The notes beneath the pieces are model-generated. The model was not told the origin of the DNA, did no database searches, and worked only from the letters and a program-made list of their open reading frames with translations. From the NCBI RefSeq assembly GCF_036170895.1, contig NZ_CP108036.1, positions 3,534,001-3,598,000 of the forward strand: a DNA stretch of 64,000 nt, in the 5' to 3' direction. Positions 52,370-62,832 of this stretch are shown here, piece by piece (positions within the stretch are counted from its first letter, which is position 1; every line of letters begins with the position of its first letter). This DNA is from Streptomyces erythrochromogenes (GTDB taxonomy: Bacteria > Actinomycetota > Actinomycetes > Streptomycetales > Streptomycetaceae). The position numbers and the translations under genes are program-made.

Positions 52370-54305
52370 GTGACCAGCCAGGTCAGCAGCCCAGCGGAGC
52401 AGGCCGACGGCTCCGGCGGTGCGGTTGTCGGTGGACAGCGCACTCCGGGGAATCCGGACGGCAAGGAAGTACGGCGTCTCGATCGGGTGATCATCCGGTT
52501 CGCGGGTGACTCCGGTGACGGTATGCAGCTCACCGGTGACCGGTTCACCTCGGAGACCGCGTCGTTCGGGAACGACCTGTCGACGCTGCCGAACTTCCCG
52601 GCCGAGATCCGCGCCCCCGCCGGCACCCTGCCGGGCGTCTCCTCCTTCCAGCTCCACTTCGCCGACCACGACATCCTCACGCCGGGCGACGCCCCCAACG
52701 TGCTGGTGGCCATGAACCCCGCGGCGCTCAAGGCGAACATCGCCGACGTACCGCGCGGCGCGGAGATCATCGTCAACACGGACGAGTTCACCAAGCGCCC
52801 CATGGCCAAGGTCGGGTACGAGACCTCGCCGCTGGAAGACGGCTCGCTGGCCGCCTACAACCTGCACCCGGTGCCGCTGACCACGCTGACGGTGGAGGCG
52901 CTGAAGGACTTCGGGCTCTCCCGCAAGGAGGCCGAGCGCAGCAAGAACATGTTCGCGCTGGGCCTGCTGTCGTGGATGTACCACCGGCCGACCGAGGCCA
53001 CGGAGAGCTTCCTGCGGCAGAAGTTCGCGAAGAAGCCCGAGATCGCCGAGGCGAACATCGTGGCCTTCCGGGCCGGTTGGAACTTCGGCGAGACGACCGA
53101 GGACTTCGCCGTCTCCTACGAGGTCGCGCCCGCGACCCAGGCCTTCCCCACCGGCACCTACCGCAACATCTCCGGGAACCTGGCCCTCTCCTACGGCCTC
53201 ATCGCCGCGAGCCAGCAGGCCGATCTGCCCCTCTACCTGGGCTCCTACCCGATCACCCCGGCCTCGGACATCCTGCACGAGCTGTCGAAGCACAAGAACT
53301 TCGGCGTGCGGACCTTCCAGGCCGAGGACGAGATCGCCGGCATCGGCGCGGCGCTCGGAGCGGCCTTCGGCGGGGCGCTCGGGGTCACCACCACCTCCGG
53401 GCCCGGTGTGGCGCTCAAGTCGGAGACGATCGGCCTGGCGGTGTCGCTGGAACTGCCGCTGCTCATCGTGGACATCCAGCGCGGCGGCCCTTCCACCGGC
53501 CTTCCGACCAAGACCGAGCAGGCGGACCTCCTCCAGGCCATGTTCGGCCGCAACGGCGAGGCGCCCGTCCCGATCGTGGCGCCGAGGACCCCGGCGGACT
53601 GCTTCGACGCCGCCCTGGACGCGGCCCGTATCGCGCTGACCTACCGGACGCCGGTGTTCCTGCTCTCCGACGGCTACCTCGCCAACGGCTCGGAACCGTG
53701 GCGGATCCCGGAGGTCGCGGACCTGCCGGACCTGAAGGTCAAGTTCGCCACCGGCGCGAACCACGCGCTCGCCGACGGCACCGAGGTCTTCTGGCCCTAC
53801 AAGCGGGATCCGGAGACCCTGGCCCGGCCCTGGGCGGTCCCCGGCACCCCCGGCCTCGAACACCGCATCGGCGGCATCGAGAAGCAGGACGGCACGGGCA
53901 ACATCTCCTACGACCCGGCCAACCACGACCTCATGGTCCGCACCCGCCAGGCCAAGATCGACGGCATCGAGGTGCCCGACCTCGACGTCGACGACCCGGA
54001 CCGCGCCACCACGCTGGTCCTCGGCTGGGGTTCCACCTACGGCCCCATCACCGCCGCGGTCCGCCGGCTCCGGGTCGCCGGACTCCCCGTCGCCCAGGCC
54101 CACCTGCGCCACCTCAACCCCTTCCCCAGGAATCTCGGCGAGGTCCTGGAGCGTTACGAGAAGGTAGTGGTGCCGGAGATGAACCTCGGGCAGCTCGCCA
54201 CATTGATCCGCGCGAAATACCTGGTCGACGCCCAGTCGTACAACCAGGTGAACGGAATGCCCTTCAAGGCCGAGCAGCTCGCCAAGGTTCTCAAGGAGGC
54301 CATCG

Positions 54306-54313
<8 letters not shown>
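52370..54313 (+). CDS. korA: 2-oxoacid:ferredoxin oxidoreductase, alpha/gamma fusion subunit
   Basis: KorAB oxidises 2-oxoglutarate (or a related 2-oxoacid) with CoA and passes electrons to ferredoxin. The 647-residue product starts at GTG 52370 behind a perfect AAGGAGG. The gamma domain comes first (residues about 30-210, IIRFAGDSGDGMQLTGDRFT). The alpha/pyrimidine domain follows (GSYPITPASDILHELSKHKN, EDEIAGIGAALGAAFGGALG), then the C-terminal segment with NLGQLATLIRAKYLVDAQSY. No cysteine cluster motif is expected in this subunit. korB overlaps it by 8 bases. Confidence 0.94.
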
Positions 54314-55385
<1,072 letters not shown>

Positions 55386-55432
55386 CGTCCTCGGTCGACC
55401 TCCTCGGCCGACTCGGACGACACGGCCGCCGG

Positions 55433-55462
55433 GAAGCCCGGACCCCAGCGGGTCCGGGCTTC
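55433..55462 (+). terminator. Terminator of korAB
   Basis: Perfect 13-bp stem GAAGCCCGGACCC (55433-55445) with its complement (55450-55462). Confidence 0.9.
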
Positions 55463-55564
55463 GGTGTGTGCGGCCCCGTTGCCGTGCACTCTCCCCAGCG
55501 CAGCACTTTCTAAAAGTTAGCGCTTACCGTAGGCTGGTGTGGTCGCCCAACGAGGAGAGCAGTC

Positions 55565-56419
55565 ATGAGCATCGTCGTCACCGCAGCCACCGGAGCCCTC
55601 GGCCGTCTTGTCGTCGAGGAGCTGCTGGAACGGGTTCCCGCCGACCGAGTCGCCGTCGTCGTCCGCAACGGGGAGAAGGCCGCCGACCTGGCCGCACGCG
55701 GGATCCAGGTGCGCGTCGCCGACTACGACGACCCGGCCGCCCTGGCCGGCGTCTTCCGGCCCGGCGACCGCGTGCTGCTGATCTCCGGCAACGAGATCGG
55801 GCGGCGCGTCGCCCAGCACACCGCCGTGATCGACGCCGCGAAGGCGGCCGGCGTGGCGCAGCTGGCCTACACCGGCATACTCGGCGGCCCGGAGGCGGAC
55901 TTCGAGCTGGCCGCCGAGCACACCGCCACCGAGCAGGCCGTCCTCGCCTCCGGGCTCCCGTACACCTTCCTGCGCAACGGCTGGTACCACGAGAACTACA
56001 CCCGCGAACTGCCGACCGCCCTCGGGCACGGAGCCGTCGTGGCCAGCTCGGGCGAGGGCCGGATCGCCTCGGCGGCGCGCGCCGACTACGCGGCCGCCGC
56101 GGCCGTGGTGCTCACCGGCGAGGGGCACCTGAACGCGATCTACGAGCTCTCCGGCGACACCGCGTGGAGCCTCGCGGAGTACGCGGCCGAGGTGTCGGCG
56201 CAGAGCGGCAAGGAGATCGCGTACACCGAGGTCCCGGCCGACGAACACCTGAAGATCCTGACGGGCGCCGGGGTGCCCGAGGGCTTCGCGGCGATCATCG
56301 TCGACGTGGACGCGGCGATCGCGCGCGGCCGGCTGGCGGGCACCGGCGGAGACCTGGCCCGGCTGATCGGGCGGCCCACGACCCCGGTCGCCGAGGCGAT
56401 CGGCGCCGCACTGGCCTGA
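55565..56419 (+). CDS. NmrA-like NAD(P)H-binding oxidoreductase
   Basis: 284 residues, QOR2/NmrA type. The glycine-rich cofactor site is VVTAATGALGRLVVEELLER, followed by LISGNEIGRRVAQHTAVIDA and the typical YTFLRNGWYHENYT motif of the NmrA-like (SDR atypical) family. Probably a quinone or other small-molecule reductase; not decided. GAGGAGA precedes ATG, and a TAGGCT box (55530-55535) is a plausible -10. Confidence 0.9.
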   Translation: MSIVVTAATGALGRLVVEELLERVPADRVAVVVRNGEKAADLAARGIQVRVADYDDPAALAGVFRPGDRVLLISGNEIGRRVAQHTAVIDAAKAAGVAQLAYTGILGGPEADFELAAEHTATEQAVLASGLPYTFLRNGWYHENYTRELPTALGHGAVVASSGEGRIASAARADYAAAAAVVLTGEGHLNAIYELSGDTAWSLAEYAAEVSAQSGKEIAYTEVPADEHLKILTGAGVPEGFAAIIVDVDAAIARGRLAGTGGDLARLIGRPTTPVAEAIGAALA

Positions 56420-56502
56420 CCGCGCCGTCCTGACCGCACTGGCCCGACCGCGCCGTCCTGACCGCGCCGGCGTGGACGGGCGGGCTCCCGGCAGGCCCCG
56501 AA

Positions 56503-56541
56503 AGATGTCATGAGTATCTCCCGATTACGGGCATGACATCT
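56503..56541. repeat. Inverted repeat over the rarD promoter
   Basis: Perfect 10-bp arms AGATGTCATG (56503-56512) and CATGACATCT (56532-56541), 19 bases apart. The second arm includes the whole -35 box of the rarD promoter. Confidence 0.75.
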
Positions 56542-56561
56542 GGGCCGCGCGGCGATACCGT
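56533..56561 (+). promoter_or_regulatory. rarD promoter
   Basis: ATGACA (56533-56538), 17-base spacer, TACCGT (56556-56561). The leader before the rarD GTG is about 28 bases. Confidence 0.7.
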
Positions 56562-56595
56562 CGTGAAGTTGGCTGGAAGTCGCACAGGAGGCCCC

Positions 56596-57540
56596 GTGAA
56601 GGCACAGAACGAGCAGCGCGCGGGTTTGCTCTACGGATTCGGCGCCTACGGGATGTGGGGCCTGGTCCCCCTCTTCTGGCCGCTCCTGATGCCCGCCGGA
56701 GCCGTCGAGATCCTCGCCCACCGCATGACGTGGTCCCTGGCCGTGGTCGGACTGGCCCTGCTCGCGGTGCGCCGCTGGGGCTGGATACGCGAGCTGCTGC
56801 GGCAGCCGCGCAAGCTGGGCCTGACCGCGTTGGCCGCATCGGTGATCAGCGTGAACTGGGGCCTGTACATCTGGTCGGTCAACAACGGCCACGTCGTCGA
56901 ATCGAGCCTCGGCTACTTCATCAACCCGCTGGTCAGCATCGCGATGGGCGTGCTGGTCCTGGGTGAGCGGCTGCGCCGCGCGCAGTGGGTGGCCGTCGGC
57001 CTCAGCTTCGTCGCCGTGCTCGTGCTGGCCATCGGCTACGGGCGGCCGCCGTGGATCTCGCTGGTCCTGGCCTGCTCCTTCGCGACGTACGGGCTGATCA
57101 AGAAGAAGCTCAACATGGGCGGGCTGGAGTCGCTGGCCGCCGAGACGGCCATGCTGTTCCTGCCGGCCCTCGGCTACCTGCTGTGGCTGGGCGCGCAGGG
57201 CCAGTCCAGCTTCACCTCGCAAGGTGTCGGCCACGCGCTGCTGCTGGCCGCGACCGGCCTGGTCACGGCGATCCCGCTGGTGTTCTTCGGCGCGGCGGCC
57301 ATCCGGGTCCCGCTGTCGACCCTCGGGCTGCTCCAGTACATGGCCCCGGTGTTCCAGTTCGGGCTCGGCGTCCTGTACTTCCACGAGGCCATGCCGCCCG
57401 AGCGCTGGGCCGGCTTCTCCCTGGTGTGGGCCGCGCTGGCCCTCCTGACCTGGGACGCGCTGCGTACGGCGCGGCGCTCGCGCGCCCGGCTGGTGGCGGC
57501 CCCCGTGGTCGCCCCGGCGCCGGCCCGCGAACCGGCGTAA
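56596..57540 (+). CDS. rarD: RarD/EamA-family transporter
   Basis: 314 residues, ten membrane helices, RarD type of the drug/metabolite transporter superfamily. The start GTG (MKAQNEQRAGLLYGFGAYGM) lies behind GGAGG. Typical segments are WGLVPLFWPLLMPAGAVEIL, NWGLYIWSVNNGHVVESSLG and FINPLVSIAMGVLVLGERL. The family is linked to chloramphenicol sensitivity in name only; the physiological substrate is not known. Single gene with its own promoter and terminator. Confidence 0.93.
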   Translation: MKAQNEQRAGLLYGFGAYGMWGLVPLFWPLLMPAGAVEILAHRMTWSLAVVGLALLAVRRWGWIRELLRQPRKLGLTALAASVISVNWGLYIWSVNNGHVVESSLGYFINPLVSIAMGVLVLGERLRRAQWVAVGLSFVAVLVLAIGYGRPPWISLVLACSFATYGLIKKKLNMGGLESLAAETAMLFLPALGYLLWLGAQGQSSFTSQGVGHALLLAATGLVTAIPLVFFGAAAIRVPLSTLGLLQYMAPVFQFGLGVLYFHEAMPPERWAGFSLVWAALALLTWDALRTARRSRARLVAAPVVAPAPAREPA

Positions 57541-57581
57541 CGACCGCCCGCAGGGCCCGCAACAGCAAACGCTCCGCCCTC

Positions 57582-57618
57582 ACGATCCCCGGTACGGACC
57601 CTCCGTACCGGGGATCGT
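57582..57618 (+). terminator. Terminator of rarD
   Basis: Perfect 16-bp stem (57582-57597 with 57603-57618), 5-base loop, CCGTTT follows. Confidence 0.9.
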
Positions 57619-57696
57619 CCGTTTACCGAACTGCCCTGACCGAATTGAGGTCTTGACGGACAGTCACACTCTCGCTGAACATCAGGCTCGCACTGA

Positions 57697-59082
<1,386 letters not shown>

Positions 59083-59110
59083 GCGGCCGGCCCTCCCGGT
59101 CTCCCCAGGG

Positions 59111-59142
59111 CTCCGGCATGATCCGCCCGGATCGTGCCGGAG
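59111..59142. terminator. Bidirectional terminator, aminopeptidase and toxin genes
   Basis: 14-bp stem CTCCGGCATGATCC (59111-59124) with 59129-59142, one G-T pair, between converging genes. Confidence 0.85.
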
Positions 59143-59143
59143 C

Positions 59144-59560
59144 TCAGCCGTCCTCGGCGCGGCCCCGGGACGAGGCCTCCAGCGGCTCCCTCATACGGGC
59201 CCGCAGCTCCTCGGCCACGGCCGCGACGTCCGCGCGGCCCAGCTTCGCCGCCTCGACCAGATCGCCGAGCTCCTCCGGCGAGGGCAGCTTCGCGGCTCCG
59301 GCCACCCGCAGGTACGAGCGGGTCGCCGCGGCCGCGTAGAACTCGTTCATCGGCGATTCCAGCGCCGGGCAGACCGCGAGGGTGTGCAGAAACGCGGCGG
59401 CCCGCCACGCGGTGTCCGGGGCGGGCTGTTCGGGCACCATGACCAGGTCGTTCTGGTGCCGGGCGACCGCGGCGGCCACCCCGGAGGGATCCCACACCGC
59501 GGGATCTGACGGGAGATGGTGGGCCAGAGCGGTCCAGGCCCACTCCATGGTGATCTTCAA
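59144..59560 (-). CDS. Toxin component, small Fic-annotated TA family
   Basis: 138 residues resembling a small Streptomyces family usually annotated as Fic-family toxin component of a toxin-antitoxin system. Shared segments are AAAVARHQNDLVMVPEQPAP, AAAFLHTLAVCPALESPMNE and DLVEAAKLGRADVAAVAEEL. The canonical Fic motif HPFxxGNGR is not visible, so activity by AMP transfer cannot be claimed. The TTG start (59558-59560) overlaps the antitoxin stop by TTGA; ATG four codons later (59548) is an alternative. Translation is therefore coupled to the antitoxin. Confidence 0.75.
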   Translation of the reverse strand: MKITMEWAWTALAHHLPSDPAVWDPSGVAAAVARHQNDLVMVPEQPAPDTAWRAAAFLHTLAVCPALESPMNEFYAAAATRSYLRVAGAAKLPSPEELGDLVEAAKLGRADVAAVAEELRARMREPLEASSRGRAEDG

Positions 59561-59760
59561 TTGCCGAACCGCTCCTGGAAGTAGCCCCAGTGATCGGCGA
59601 ACTCCTCTATGCCGGAGAGGAAGTTCTTCCGGTCCTCGTCGAGTTCGCGTTCGGTGACCTCGGTGATCAGCGCGGTGACCGTCGTCCCCAGCGCCGCCGC
59701 GCGCGCCTTGAGGCGCTCGTGGAACTCTTCGTCCAGGCGGATGGTGACGTGTCTCGACAT
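59557..59760 (-). CDS. Ribbon-helix-helix antitoxin
   Basis: 67 residues. The N-terminal MSRHVTIRLDEEFHERLKAR with ALGTTVTALITEVTERELDE is a ribbon-helix-helix DNA-binding domain; the C-terminal NFLSGIEEFADHWGYFQERF probably wraps the toxin. ATG 59758-59760 lies 7 bases after a TACGGT -10 box, giving a leaderless transcript. A palindrome overlaps this promoter, as expected for autorepression. Confidence 0.82.
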   Translation of the reverse strand: MSRHVTIRLDEEFHERLKARAAALGTTVTALITEVTERELDEDRKNFLSGIEEFADHWGYFQERFGN

Positions 59761-59767
59761 GTCCAAC

Positions 59768-59792
59768 ACCGTACAGCGGCCGCGCTGTACGG
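59768..59792 (-). promoter_or_regulatory. TA promoter -10 and operator palindrome
   Basis: The palindrome CCGTACAGCG-N4-CGCTGTACGG (59769-59792) has perfect 10-bp arms and overlaps the TACGGT -10 box (59768-59773, minus strand). A -35 box is not recognisable. Confidence 0.75.
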
Positions 59793-59810
59793 GCAGCAGT
59801 AACGCGGCAA

Positions 59811-59841
59811 GGGTGGGCAGGGACACAGTCCCCGCCCACCC
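59811..59841 (-). terminator. Terminator of the LolA-like gene
   Basis: 14-bp stem (59811-59824 with 59828-59841, one G-U pair) and a 3-base loop. It insulates the TA promoter from upstream transcription. Confidence 0.85.
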
Positions 59842-59864
59842 TCGGCCGCCCGTGACCGGAACGG

Positions 59865-61079
59865 CTACTTGTTGGCGTCGGCCGCCTTCACCAGCGTGTC
59901 CTTGGTGACCGCGCCGGCGTAGACCTTGCCGTCGTCGGTGACCAGGACGTTGAACAGGCGGGTCGACAGGACCCGGCCCTCACCGAACGACCCGTTGACC
60001 TTGTCCCCGAGGGAGTCGAGGAACTGCTTGGCCTCCTTCGGGGCGTTCTTGTCGTTCTCCAGCTCCTTGAGGCCCTTGCCTGCGCCCGAGTCGATCCGCG
60101 CGATGGTGGCCCAGCCCTCGCCGAGCACCTTCACGTCGCCCTTGCCGCCCGGACCGCCGGCCAGCCCGTCCAGGCCCGGGAAGGACTCCAGCGCCTTGAA
60201 CGCGCCGTCCTTGTCGCCCTTGCCGTGGCCGTCCACGCCCTCGGTCACCTTGGCGCCCTTGGGCGGGGTGAAGGTGAAGGTGTCGGCGGACGGCTTGGCG
60301 AAGTCCACCTTGGTGAAGCCGGCGTCCACGATCGGCTTGCCGCCCTGCGCCGAGAGCAGCTGCACGCGCAGCGGCACGCCGTTCTTGGCGTCCACCGCGA
60401 TCTGCACCGATCCGACGGTCGAGCCGGCCTGCTTGGGCTTGAGCACCAGCTGGTAGGCGTCGCGCCCGGCCACCTGCGCGGTCTCGCCGACGCTGACGTC
60501 CGTGGTGGGGCCGGCGGCCGCGAGGATCTCCTCGGCCAGCTTCTGGGGGGAGGCGTTCAGCCGGTCGCCGGTCTTGTGCTCCTTGCCCGCGCCCTTGCCG
60601 GCACCCCGGTCCGACGGGGACGCCTTCTCGTGGAAGACCTCGTTCGACTTGGAGTCGTAGCCCCACACGTCGTCGCCGTTGTGGATGAGGCTGTACTCGT
60701 CCTTGCCGTCCAGGAAGGTGAGCTTCTGGCGATCCTCGCCGTCGGCCGCGACACGCAGCGTGTGCGTGCCGTTCGCCAGCTGCGCGACCTTGTCCTCCGG
60801 GTTCGCCGAGCCGCCCGTGACACCGCCGCCGCCGAGCAGGCCGGACGCGATCTTCGGCAGGCCCAGGTCGGTGCTGATCTTCGCGGTGCCCGACAGCTGC
60901 TCCACGTCCGAGGCGGCGACCTTCTCGATCAGCTGCTGCGCCGTCACCTTGGGCAGGTCGGGCCCGCCGGCGTTGGCGAAGGCCGGGACCATCGCCACGG
61001 TCGCCGCGGCGACACCCGCCACCGCTACCGGTACGGCGTACCGGGCGACCTTGCGAGAAGTCTTCGTGTTCGCTGCCAT
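59865..61079 (-). CDS. Secreted LolA-like protein
   Basis: 404 residues. A Sec signal peptide (about 1-35, ending AFANA) precedes a LolA/LppX-type half-barrel domain (VTAQQLIEKVAASDVEQLSG, ANGTHTLRVAADGEDRQKLT, YSLIHNGDDVWGYDSKSNEV). Segment GETAQVAGRDAYQLVLKPKQ continues the fold. Glycine-, lysine- and aspartate-rich linkers lie near residues 155-170 and 295-325. Such proteins carry lipids or sense the envelope; the ligand is unknown. No lipobox, so it is released or held non-covalently. The start ATG 61079 has a moderate AGGGCA site. Confidence 0.85.
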   Translation of the reverse strand: MAANTKTSRKVARYAVPVAVAGVAAATVAMVPAFANAGGPDLPKVTAQQLIEKVAASDVEQLSGTAKISTDLGLPKIASGLLGGGGVTGGSANPEDKVAQLANGTHTLRVAADGEDRQKLTFLDGKDEYSLIHNGDDVWGYDSKSNEVFHEKASPSDRGAGKGAGKEHKTGDRLNASPQKLAEEILAAAGPTTDVSVGETAQVAGRDAYQLVLKPKQAGSTVGSVQIAVDAKNGVPLRVQLLSAQGGKPIVDAGFTKVDFAKPSADTFTFTPPKGAKVTEGVDGHGKGDKDGAFKALESFPGLDGLAGGPGGKGDVKVLGEGWATIARIDSGAGKGLKELENDKNAPKEAKQFLDSLGDKVNGSFGEGRVLSTRLFNVLVTDDGKVYAGAVTKDTLVKAADANK

Positions 61080-61235
61080 GTCAGTGCCCTGCCCTCTGTG
61101 TTGACGGCGGCGATCCGCATGTCGCCGCGCTCACCCGATCCGGTGGGGTTTGATGACTCCATCTGACCAAATCGGCGGCGTCAGGGCGTCAGTCCCCGGA
61201 AGCAACTGGGCGTACGACCGTGGGATGACATGGAA

Positions 61236-61282
61236 CGGGCCCTCCTCCCCCGACCCGTAGGGGTCGGCGGGCGGAGGGCCCG
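61236..61282 (-). terminator. Terminator of the polyprenyl synthase gene
   Basis: Outer stem CGGGCCCTCC/GGAGGGCCCG with an inner CCGACCC/GGGTCGG hairpin, 38 bases past the stop codon. Confidence 0.85.
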
Positions 61283-61319
61283 TCCTGTGTCCTCGGGCGC
61301 GGGCGCCCGCCGTGAGGCG

Positions 61320-62330
61320 TCAGCCGGCGCGGTGCACCACCGCGTCGCACAGCTCCTCCAGAGCCGCCTTCGCGAAGCACTCGGGCAGCGGCGCGAGCGT
61401 GGCCCGCGCGTCCTGCGCGTACCGGACGGTGTCGCGGCGGGCCTGCTCCAGGGCGGGGTGCGCCCGCAGCCGGGTGAGCACCTCGGCGTGGCGGGCGTCG
61501 TCCGTCAGGTCGCCGTCCAGCAGCTCGACGAGCTCCAGGTCCTCCGGACGGCCGTCCCGCGCGGCCATCTCGCGCAGCCGCAGCACGGGCAGCGTCGGGA
61601 TGCCCTCGCGCAGGTCGGTGCCCGGGGTCTTGCCGGACTCGTGCGCGTCGGAGGCGATGTCGAGGACGTCGTCGGCGAGCTGGAAGGCGGTGCCGAGCCG
61701 CTCCCCGTACTGGGTCAGGATGTCGACGACCGACTCGTCGGCCCCGGACATCAGCGCGCCGAAGCGGCCGGAGACCGCGATCAGCGAGCCGGTCTTGCCG
61801 GCGATGACGTCGAGGTAGTGGGCGACGGGGTCGCGGCCGTCGCGCGGACCGGCCGTCTCCAGGATCTGGCCCGTCACGAGCCGCTCGAAGGCCTCCGCCT
61901 GGATGCGTACGGCCTCCGGCCCGAGGTCGGCCAGGATGTGCGAGGCACGGGCGAAGAGGAAGTCACCCGTGAGGACGGCCACCGAGTTGCCCCAGCGGGC
62001 GTTGGCGCTCTCCACACCGCGGCGCACGTCCGCCTCGTCCATGACGTCGTCGTGGTAGAGCGTCGCCAGGTGGGTGAGCTCGACCACCACGGCGGACGGG
62101 ACGATCCCGGGCGCGTAGGGGTCGCCGAAACGGGACGCGAGCATGACGAGCAGCGGCCGGAACCGCTTGCCTCCGGCCCGGACCAGGTGCTGTGCGGCCT
62201 CGGTGATGAAGGGGACTTCGCTCTTGGTGGCTTCCAGCAGACCCGCCTCGACGGCGGCCAGTCCGGCCTGGACATCGGTCTCAAGAGCCTGGTCCCGCAC
62301 GCTCAGTCCGAACGGCCCGACGACGGTCAC
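61320..62330 (-). CDS. Long-chain polyprenyl diphosphate synthase
   Basis: 336 residues, trans-type prenyl synthase making the side chain of menaquinone from farnesyl diphosphate and IPP. First aspartate motif LYHDDVMDEADVRRG and second LADDVLDIASDAHESGKTPG are both complete; GGKRFRPLLVML binds IPP. The residue 5 positions before the first motif is small (Ala in ATLYHDD), consistent with a long product. GTG start (62328-62330) behind AGGAG. Upstream a TTGAGT-17-GACAAT pair (62376-62404, minus) is a candidate promoter. Confidence 0.92.
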   Translation of the reverse strand: MTVVGPFGLSVRDQALETDVQAGLAAVEAGLLEATKSEVPFITEAAQHLVRAGGKRFRPLLVMLASRFGDPYAPGIVPSAVVVELTHLATLYHDDVMDEADVRRGVESANARWGNSVAVLTGDFLFARASHILADLGPEAVRIQAEAFERLVTGQILETAGPRDGRDPVAHYLDVIAGKTGSLIAVSGRFGALMSGADESVVDILTQYGERLGTAFQLADDVLDIASDAHESGKTPGTDLREGIPTLPVLRLREMAARDGRPEDLELVELLDGDLTDDARHAEVLTRLRAHPALEQARRDTVRYAQDARATLAPLPECFAKAALEELCDAVVHRAG

Positions 62331-62348
62331 GAGGGGTACTCCTGTCTG

Positions 62349-62371
62349 CTGACGATCACGCTGACGATCAC
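62349..62371. repeat. 11-bp direct repeat in the polyprenyl synthase leader
   Basis: CTGACGATCAC occurs twice (62349-62359 and 62361-62371), one base apart, between the candidate promoter and the ribosome-binding site. Confidence 0.6.
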
Positions 62372-62520
62372 ATGGATTGTCGATGTGTCGCTGCCATCAC
62401 TCAAGCCAGCGTATCGGGTCTGTTTTCGATCACCGAGAGGGCCTTCCCGGCCACCCTCCCCACACTGCCCGATGAGCACCGGTATGTTCGGGAGGAGCCG
62501 AAACAACCGGAGAGTACGTT

Positions 62521-62799
62521 TTGCCCAGAACTACGACCGCCTCCGTAGCCGCGGCCCACGGGACCATGGTCTACCTCGTCTCCGTCGCCGGCGGATGGCT
62601 CGCCGACCGGACCCTCGGCTCCTACCGGGCCGTCCTGTGGGGCGGCATCCTCCTCGCCGCCGCCGCGCTCGCCACCCTTCCGGCGGTCGCCGGGTGGCTG
62701 ACGATGGACCGTATCAACGGCGCCGTCGCCGTGGCGGCCGGCCTGACCGTGATCGCACTGGCGCCGTGGCTGCGGCGCACGATGCACCCCGTCCACTGA
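62521..62799 (+). CDS. Short peptide-transporter-like membrane protein, possibly a remnant
   Basis: 92 residues beginning at TTG 62521 behind GGAGAG. The segment MVYLVSVAGGWLADRTLGSY resembles the helix 2-3 part of POT/PTR2 proton-peptide transporters (motif A, GGWxADRxLG), and a further hydrophobic helix follows. POT proteins are about 450-500 residues, so this is only a fifth of one. It may be a decayed gene or a small membrane protein with a borrowed segment. It stands 33 bases before the next plus-strand gene. Confidence 0.6.
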   Translation: MPRTTTASVAAAHGTMVYLVSVAGGWLADRTLGSYRAVLWGGILLAAAALATLPAVAGWLTMDRINGAVAVAAGLTVIALAPWLRRTMHPVH

Positions 62800-62832
62800 G
62801 GCTGCGGCCGAGGCGATTGGTGGCAGAACCCG

